Assembly (NCBI GenBank): GCA_025934255.1
Contig: JAICYJ010000003.1
Location: forward strand, 62,001 to 126,000
Origin: Thermoleophilia bacterium
GTDB taxonomy: Bacteria; Actinomycetota; Thermoleophilia; Gaiellales; JAICJC01
Direction of reading: 5' to 3'
Length of the DNA: 64,000 nt
Made by a program: the position numbers and the translations under genes. This document shows positions 59,034 to 64,000 of this stretch, piece after piece. The notes beneath the pieces are model-generated. The model was not told where the DNA came from and made no database searches. It saw only the letters and a list, made by a program, of their open reading frames with translations. The stretch's first letter is position 1; every line of letters starts with the position of its first letter.

Positions 59034-59704
59034 CAGACGGCGGCGGGGAGCGGGTCGAATGCGATCTGGAACCGCTCCTCGAAGGCATCGCGCAGCGCCG
59101 GGCGGAGGTCGCCGACCGTCACCGCACGGCCGGCCTCGATCGACACCGACGTGAAGTCGGCGCCGCGCAGGCCGCAGGCGTCGAACAGCTCGTAGACGTC
59201 GAGGTCGAGGTCGGCGTTGATCGAGAGCCCGTGCGTGGTCACCCAGCGCGCGCAGCGCACGCCGATCGACGCCACCTTGCGGTCCTCCACCCACACGCCG
59301 CTGGCGTGGTCGCCCTCGACCACGCGGCCCTCGACGTCGAACCCTGCCAGGGTGTCGATCACCACCTGCTCGAGGTCGGCCACGTAGCGGTGCAGGTCCT
59401 TGCCGCGGCCGTGCAGGTCGAGCACCGGGTAGCAGACCACCTGCCCGGGGCCGTGGTACGTCGAGCGTCCGCCGCGGCTGACCTCGACCACCTCGATGCC
59501 GCGGCGCGTGTACTCGACCGCGGCCATCAGCAGCTCCTCGCCGCGCACCGCCCGTGACCCGAGCGTGATCACCGGCTCGTGCTCCAGCAGCATCACCGTG
59601 TCGGGTATCGCCCCCTGGCTGCGGGCGGCGGCCAGGTCGGTCATCGTCTCGAGCGCGTCCCGGTAGGGCGTCACGCCCAGCTCGTACAGGTACGCGCCGG
59701 TCAC
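59033..59704 (-). CDS. lipB: octanoyltransferase
   Basis: 223 residues. Transfers octanoate from acyl carrier protein to the lipoyl domain. The signature RGGRSTYHGPGQVVCYP, then KVASIGVRCARWVTTHGLSIN (catalytic Lys) and FDACGLRGADFTSV (catalytic Cys) are all present. GTG start overlaps the E2 stop (GTGA). Confidence 0.95.
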   Translation of the reverse strand: MTGAYLYELGVTPYRDALETMTDLAAARSQGAIPDTVMLLEHEPVITLGSRAVRGEELLMAAVEYTRRGIEVVEVSRGGRSTYHGPGQVVCYPVLDLHGRGKDLHRYVADLEQVVIDTLAGFDVEGRVVEGDHASGVWVEDRKVASIGVRCARWVTTHGLSINADLDLDVYELFDACGLRGADFTSVSIEAGRAVTVGDLRPALRDAFEERFQIAFDPLPAAV

Positions 59705-61137
59705 AACCCGAACGCCTGCTCGTCCCAGCTCTCGAGGCTGGCCTTGATCTGGGCCATGAACTGCGCGGCGTAGGCGCCGTCGACCAGCCGGTGGTCGTAG
59801 GAGAGGCACAGGAACATCATGTGGCGGATCGCGATCGAGTCGTTGCCGTGACGGTCGCTGACCACCACCGGCCGCTTCACGATCGCCTCCACATCGAGGA
59901 TGGCGACCTGGCCCTCGGGGATGATGGGCGTGCCCATCAGCGCGCCGAACACGCCGGGATTGGTGATCGTGAACGAGCCGCCGGCCATCTCGTCGGGCGA
60001 CAGCGCCTTGGTGCGGGCCTTCTCGGCCATCTCGATCACGGCCCGTGACAGGCCCACCAGGTTCATCTCCTCGGCGTGGTGGATGACGGGGACCATCAGT
60101 CCCTTGGAGTCGTCGACGGCCACGGCCATGCCCAGGTTGACGTACTTCTTGATCAGCGCCGTCTCGCCCTGCACCTCGGCGTTCACCCACGGCCAGCTGC
60201 CGATCGCGTCGATCGTGGCGCGGGCGATGAACGGGATGTAGGTGAGGTTGACGCCGTAGCGCTTCTGGTACTCCGGCTTCCACTTCTTGCGCAGGTTGAC
60301 GACGCCGGTCATATCGACCTCGATCACGGTGGTGACGTGCGCCGCCGTGTCCAGCGAGTGCCGCATGTGCCGCGCGATCACCTTGCGGATCGTGTTGAAC
60401 TGGTAGAGCTCCTCGTCGCCGCCGCTTGCGACCAGCGCCTGCTGGGTGGCGGGAGCCGGCGGCGGAGCAGCCGCCGCGGCGGGCGCCGGTGCGGCGGGTG
60501 GCGGCGCAGGCTGGCTGACGACGGGCGGCTCCTCGGCCGGCGGCGCGAAATGCGGCACATCGTGGATCACCGGCTCGGCCTGGGCGCCGCCCGCGTCGAT
60601 GAACGCCTGCACGTCCTTCTTGGTCACGCGCCCGCCGCGTCCGGTGCCGGTGATCTGGTTCACGTCCAGGCGGTGCTCGGAGAGCATCCGCGCCACCACC
60701 GGTGAGATGAACATGCGGCCGGAGTCGTCGTCGTCCTCGTCCCCATTGCTGCCGTTGGCGGCATGCGGCTCGGGTGGGGGCTGCGACGACATCGTCTGCG
60801 ACGTCTCCGGGGTGGCCGGCGTCTCCTCGGCGTTGTCGGTGGCCGCCGGCGGTGCGGTGTCCGCGGGCGCATCCGCGTCGCCGGCGTCTCCCACTGCGAT
60901 CACCGCGATGCGCGTGTTCACCGGCACCGTGTCGCCGTCGTTGGCGAGGAGCTCGCGCACGATGCCGGTCGCGGGCGACGGCACCTCGGTGTCGACCTTG
61001 TCGGTCGAGATCTCGACGATCGTCTCGTCGGCCTCGATGTGCTCACCGACCTGCTTCATCCAGCGGGTGATCGTGCCCTCCGACACGCTCACGCCCATCT
61101 GCGGCATTACGACATCGACGACGGTTCCTGTGGCCAT
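59701..61137 (-). CDS. 2-oxoacid dehydrogenase E2 (dihydrolipoamide acyltransferase)
   Basis: 478 residues: one lipoyl domain (about 5-80, lipoylated Lys in EISTDKVDTEV), an Ala/Pro/Asp-rich linker, a peripheral-subunit-binding domain (about 145-185, FISPVVARMLSEHRLDVNQITGTGRGGRVTKKDVQ), a second flexible Pro/Ala linker and the acyltransferase core with SYDHRLVDGAYAAQFM (catalytic HxxxDG). Likely pyruvate or branched-chain 2-oxoacid dehydrogenase; E1 type is heterotetrameric (alpha plus beta). E3 is not in this window. Overlaps lipB, making E2 and its lipoylation enzymes co-translated. Confidence 0.93.
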   Translation of the reverse strand: MATGTVVDVVMPQMGVSVSEGTITRWMKQVGEHIEADETIVEISTDKVDTEVPSPATGIVRELLANDGDTVPVNTRIAVIAVGDAGDADAPADTAPPAATDNAEETPATPETSQTMSSQPPPEPHAANGSNGDEDDDDSGRMFISPVVARMLSEHRLDVNQITGTGRGGRVTKKDVQAFIDAGGAQAEPVIHDVPHFAPPAEEPPVVSQPAPPPAAPAPAAAAAPPPAPATQQALVASGGDEELYQFNTIRKVIARHMRHSLDTAAHVTTVIEVDMTGVVNLRKKWKPEYQKRYGVNLTYIPFIARATIDAIGSWPWVNAEVQGETALIKKYVNLGMAVAVDDSKGLMVPVIHHAEEMNLVGLSRAVIEMAEKARTKALSPDEMAGGSFTITNPGVFGALMGTPIIPEGQVAILDVEAIVKRPVVVSDRHGNDSIAIRHMMFLCLSYDHRLVDGAYAAQFMAQIKASLESWDEQAFGL

Positions 61138-61153
61138 GCGGCGGCTCCTGGTT

Positions 61154-62131
61154 CTAATAGGCGGCGAGGCGTTCGATGCCGGCCAGCACGTCTCCGGGCT
61201 GGGGCAGGTACGCCTTCTCGAGAGGGGGTGAGAACGGCACCGGAGTGTCCGGCGCGGTGATGCGCATGACGGGGGCGTCCAGCGTCTCGAACGCCTCCTC
61301 GGCGATGGTCGCCGCGATCTCGGCGCCAAAGCCGCTGGTGTGGGTGTCCTCGTGCAGCACGATCACCTTGCTGGTCTTCGCCACGGATGCGAGCACCGCC
61401 TCCCTGTCCCACGGCGTGATCGTGCGCAGGTCGATGATCTCGACCGAGGTGCCGTCCTGCTCGGCCGCGGCCTTGGCAGCCTCCTCCGCCGTGTAGACCA
61501 TCGCCCCGTAGGTGATGATCGAGAGGTCGCTGCCCTCCTGGTGCACGCGCGCCTTGCCGAACTCGACCGCCGTGTCTCCGTCCGGCACCTCGCCCTTGAT
61601 GCGGCGGTAGAGGTGCTTGTGCTCGAAGTAGAGCACCGGGTTGGGGTCGCGGATGGCCGACAGGATCAGCCCCTTTGCGTCGGCCGGCGTGGCCGGGCAT
61701 GCGATCTTGAGGCCCGGGCAGTGGGCGAAGAAGCCCTCCGGGTTCTGGCTGTGGAACGGGCCGCCGGAGAAGCCGCCGCCGGACGGCAGGCGCACCACGA
61801 TCGGCACGGGAGTGCCCACGCGGTAGTGCTGCTTGGCCGCGACCGTGACCAGCTGGTCGAAGGCACACGAAACGAAGTCCGAGAACTGCATCTCGCAGAC
61901 CGGGCGCATGCCCATCAGCGCCGCGCCCGTGCAGGCGCCGGTGATGGCTGTCTCGGACAGCGGCGAGTCGATCACGCGGTCCTCGCCGAACTCCTGCTGG
62001 AAGCCCTGGGTGACCTTGAAGGCGCCGCCGTAGACGCCGATGTCCTCCCCGATCAGGAACACCCGCTGGTCGCGCCGCATCTCCTCGCGGAGCCCGTCTG
62101 AGATCGCCTGCAGGTAGGTCTTGATAGCCAA
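61154..62131 (-). CDS. 2-oxoacid dehydrogenase E1 beta subunit
   Basis: 325 residues, transketolase-like pyrimidine-binding domain: FLIGEDIGVYGGAFKVTQGF, DSPLSETAITGACTGAALMGMRPVCEMQFSDFV (here interrupted for length), and a C-terminal domain ending DAPVMRITAPDTPVPFSPPLE. With E1alpha forms the ThDP-dependent decarboxylase. 16 bases upstream of E2, 23 after E1alpha. Confidence 0.94.
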   Translation of the reverse strand: MAIKTYLQAISDGLREEMRRDQRVFLIGEDIGVYGGAFKVTQGFQQEFGEDRVIDSPLSETAITGACTGAALMGMRPVCEMQFSDFVSCAFDQLVTVAAKQHYRVGTPVPIVVRLPSGGGFSGGPFHSQNPEGFFAHCPGLKIACPATPADAKGLILSAIRDPNPVLYFEHKHLYRRIKGEVPDGDTAVEFGKARVHQEGSDLSIITYGAMVYTAEEAAKAAAEQDGTSVEIIDLRTITPWDREAVLASVAKTSKVIVLHEDTHTSGFGAEIAATIAEEAFETLDAPVMRITAPDTPVPFSPPLEKAYLPQPGDVLAGIERLAAY

Positions 62132-62154
62132 CGTCGCGTCGCTTCCTTCGATGG

Positions 62155-63201
62155 TTAGCGGTGGTGGGGGGTGTCCAGCTCTTCCGGGTCAGCGTAGACG
62201 CCGGTGTCCAGGTCGGCGGCATCCGGCAGCGGGCTCTCCTCCGCTCGCTTCATGGCCTCGTTCAGGAGCTTCTTGACCTCGACGGTGATCTCGTCGTCGA
62301 CCGCCTCGCCCAGCACGCCGCTCTCCTTCAGCCAGCGGCGGTGACGCTCGATCGGGTCCTTCTCCTTCCAGTGCTCGAGCATCTCGCGTGGGACGTAGAA
62401 GGCGTCGTCATGGACGGCGTGGCCCTCCATGCGCAGCGTCACCAGCTCCAGCAACGTGGGGCCGCCGCCGGCGCGCGCCTTCTCGATCGCGGCGTGCGCC
62501 TCGCGGTACACGGTCAGCACGTCGCAGCCGTCCACCACGACGCCCTCGAATCCGTAGGCGGCGGCGCGGTCGGCGAGGTGGTCGCAGGCGAACTCGAGCC
62601 GGTTCGGCGTCGAGTAGGCGTACTGGTTGTTGTCAACGATGAAGACGACCGGCAGCTTGCGCACCCCGGCCAGGTTCATGGCCTCGTGCGCGTCGCCGCG
62701 GGCCATCGCGCCGTCCCCCGACCAGGCCACCGCCACGCGCGGCTCGCGCCGGATCTGGAAGGCCAGGGCGGCGCCCACCGCCACCGGCATCAGCGCCGGC
62801 AGGTGGCTGACCATGGCGATCAGGCCGAGGCGGATGTCGGCCATGTGCACGTTGCCGTCCTTGCCGGCCGCCAGGCCGTCGCTGCGCCCCATGTACTGGG
62901 CGAAGATGCGCCAGGGCTCCGTTCCGCGGGTCACGTGGACGCCCATGTCGCGCTGGATCGGCGTGCCCACGTCCATCGCCTGCATGGCAGTCGCCACGCC
63001 CACGCTGGCACCCTCGTTGCCGCGGCCGGTGTAGAAGCTGCCGGGGATCTTGCCCTGGCGGTAGAGGATGTGGCCGCGCTCCTCGATCCCGCGCGTGATC
63101 AGCATGTTGCGGTAGATCTGGAGCAGATCCTCGCTGTCGAGGTCAGCCTGCTTGACGTCCTCGGCCGACTCGACCGGCGTGGCTTCTCGGGCTACTGCCA
63201 T
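62155..63201 (-). CDS. 2-oxoacid dehydrogenase E1 alpha subunit
   Basis: 348 residues. ThDP motif WSGDGAMARGDAHEAMNLAG ... VFIVDNNQYAYSTP, substrate-recognition segments YTGRGNEGASVGVATAM and GHAVHDDAFYV. The branched-chain type and pyruvate type cannot be told apart from these motifs alone. ATG 63201 is preferred to an in-frame GTG at 63249 because TACACT lies 10 bases before the ATG. First gene of the E1alpha-E1beta-E2-lipB-lipA-cupin operon. Confidence 0.93.
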   Translation of the reverse strand: MAVAREATPVESAEDVKQADLDSEDLLQIYRNMLITRGIEERGHILYRQGKIPGSFYTGRGNEGASVGVATAMQAMDVGTPIQRDMGVHVTRGTEPWRIFAQYMGRSDGLAAGKDGNVHMADIRLGLIAMVSHLPALMPVAVGAALAFQIRREPRVAVAWSGDGAMARGDAHEAMNLAGVRKLPVVFIVDNNQYAYSTPNRLEFACDHLADRAAAYGFEGVVVDGCDVLTVYREAHAAIEKARAGGGPTLLELVTLRMEGHAVHDDAFYVPREMLEHWKEKDPIERHRRWLKESGVLGEAVDDEITVEVKKLLNEAMKRAEESPLPDAADLDTGVYADPEELDTPHHR

Positions 63202-63211
63202 CCTTTGTGGG

Positions 63212-63217
63212 AGTGTA
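63212..63217 (-). promoter_or_regulatory. -10 element for E1alpha operon
   Basis: TACACT on the minus strand, 10 bases before the ATG at 63201, giving a leader of at most a few bases. Confidence 0.45.
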
Positions 63218-63272
63218 CCCCCGGATTCGGACCCCGTCTTCCCTCTCACGCCAACGCGGGACCACGAACATC

Positions 63273-63278
63273 TAGGAT
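63273..63278 (+). promoter_or_regulatory. -10 element for zinc-ribbon/GGDEF operon
   Basis: TAGGAT, exactly 6 bases before the ATG at 63285; leaderless transcript expected. Confidence 0.5.
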
Positions 63279-63284
63279 TGGCGC

Positions 63285-63599
63285 ATGGGCCACAATCGTA
63301 ACCGCGAGCTGGGCGACCGCTGCGGGTTCTGCCTGACCTGTGGCTGGGGGCGCCGGTTCATGGACGGCGCCGGCGATGACCTGCCGTCGACCTGCCCCGA
63401 CTGCGGCGGAACGATCGTCACCGAGTGCCCCTCCTGCGGCGCCGCGATCGTGTCCCTGATGGGCATCACGTGCCGCGAATGCGGCCAGCCGCTGCGCGAC
63501 GCGACGCTGTTTGGGGTCGAGATCCGGCGCAAGCCCGAGAAGGTGGCCGCGGTTGACGCAGAGGCCAAACTTCGCGATAACGTGAAGACGTCCCCTTGA
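63285..63599 (+). CDS. small multi-zinc-ribbon protein
   Basis: 104 residues with four CxxC pairs: CGFCLTCG, CPDCGG, CPSCGA and CRECGQ, in two zinc ribbons, then a charged helical tail (KPEKVAAVDAEAKLRDNVK). Probably a nucleic-acid- or protein-binding adaptor. No family secured; it is reminiscent of DUF2321-like proteins. Its stop overlaps the ATG of the next gene (TGATG). Confidence 0.7.
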   Translation: MGHNRNRELGDRCGFCLTCGWGRRFMDGAGDDLPSTCPDCGGTIVTECPSCGAAIVSLMGITCRECGQPLRDATLFGVEIRRKPEKVAAVDAEAKLRDNVKTSP

Positions 63600-64000
63600 T
63601 GGTTTATGTCCTGATCGCATTCCTGGTGGGTGCCACGGCGTCCGCGTTGGTGATGGCGGCCCGTGAGCGCCGTCGCAGCATGCGGCTTGCGGCTGAGATC
63701 GACCGGCTGGAGGCCCACGCGGCCGTGCTCGAGCGCCGCGACGGCGAGACCGGCCTGTGGAACAGCCGCCATTTCGTCGACGCGCTGACGCAGGAGATCG
63801 AGCGGTCGCGCACCTACAACCGCCCGGTCGCGCTGGCGCTGGCATCGGTGGACGGATTGGAGGAGGCCGGCGATGACGCCGAGCAGATCCTGCGGGCGCT
63901 GGGCAGCTCCATCGGTGGCAGCGTGCGCGCGCTGGACGTTGCCTGCCGGGTGGGCAGCGCGGAGTTCGGCGTGATCATGGCTGAGACCGACAGCCGCAGC
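63599..64000 (+). CDS. membrane-anchored degenerate GGDEF protein, 3'-truncated by window edge
   Basis: 134 codons are visible. An N-terminal transmembrane helix (YVLIAFLVGATASALVMAA) and a coiled stretch lead to a GGDEF domain: RDGETGLWNSRHFVDAL, PVALALASVDGLEEA, and R(V)GSAEFGVIMAET at the active loop. GGDEF is replaced by GSAEF and the metal-binding DxD region by SVDGL, so diguanylate cyclase activity is unlikely. Coupled to the zinc-ribbon gene. Confidence 0.8.
   Translation, partial: MVYVLIAFLVGATASALVMAARERRRSMRLAAEIDRLEAHAAVLERRDGETGLWNSRHFVDALTQEIERSRTYNRPVALALASVDGLEEAGDDAEQILRALGSSIGGSVRALDVACRVGSAEFGVIMAETDSRS

Noticed and set aside
63202..63249. Longer E1alpha start at GTG 63249
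   Set aside because: The extra 16 residues are not like the family N-terminus and would place the TACACT -10 element inside the gene.

Overview
The window is a gene-dense, GC-rich (roughly 70 %) bacterial chromosome segment with no mobile elements, rRNA, tRNA or CRISPR that I can see. The gene set (14-subunit NADH dehydrogenase, several class III nucleotidyl cyclases, DivIVA-type protein, DUF3107-like protein, DUF1385, two-component methylmalonyl/lipoate metabolism, menaquinone-type respiration) points to Actinomycetota, probably a deep lineage such as Thermoleophilia. The lineage is an inference; the window contains no rRNA to confirm it. No gene-free stretch exceeds 300 bases; the longest (24686-24970) is described as its own entry.

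Layout. 1-2.8 kb: the end of a membrane-protein operon closing with an acyl desaturase, facing two overlapping lipoprotein genes. 2.9-10.6 kb (minus): a hydrolase-cyclase fusion, a glycosyltransferase-methyltransferase fusion, a flippase-like membrane protein and an 1137-residue cyclase/ATPase/TPR regulator. 10.7-12.4 kb: an amino-acid permease behind a 24-codon leader ORF. 12.4-17.8 kb (minus): SixA phosphatase, NmrA-like protein, a possible sliding-clamp-like protein, GNAT acetyltransferase, then an HD-GYP-like pseudoenzyme coupled to a tandem DivIVA protein. 17.9-24.7 kb: arginase, RarA, DUF1385, a minimal FtsH, methylmalonyl-CoA epimerase, DUF3107-like protein and a YchF homologue with a destroyed P-loop. 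25-30 kb: small redox, cupin, TetR, methyltransferase, YhaM-type nuclease, DUF1015 and inositol-phosphatase genes. 30-34 kb (minus): one operon for an ABC-2 exporter, AzlCD and an SRPBCC protein. 34-37 kb: Mrp ATPase, DUF1028 and UPF0173 hydrolases and a small membrane protein.

37.1-52.1 kb (minus): nuoA-N, complete, in canonical order, with a 59-codon acidic ORF inserted between nuoF and nuoG and an L,D-transpeptidase attached after nuoN. All 15 gene junctions overlap, so the 16 cistrons are probably translationally coupled. 52.2-55.7 kb (plus): an ErpA-type Fe-S carrier, a ferredoxin/thioredoxin-type reductase, Mug uracil-DNA glycosylase and fumarase. 55.7-63.2 kb (minus): small membrane-anchored protein, glutamine amidotransferase, hydrolase-like protein, then E1alpha-E1beta-E2-lipB-lipA-cupin, i.e. 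a 2-oxoacid dehydrogenase together with the enzymes that lipoylate it. 63.3-64 kb: a zinc-ribbon protein coupled to a degenerate GGDEF protein that runs off the window.

Two themes run across the window. First, at least nineteen genes have a TAnnnT -10 element only 5-11 bases before the start codon, so leaderless or nearly leaderless mRNAs look like the norm for first genes of operons. Second, several proteins are recognisable family members lacking key catalytic residues (YchF, HD-GYP, GGDEF, two alpha/beta hydrolases), suggesting an unusual number of sensor or scaffold pseudoenzymes.
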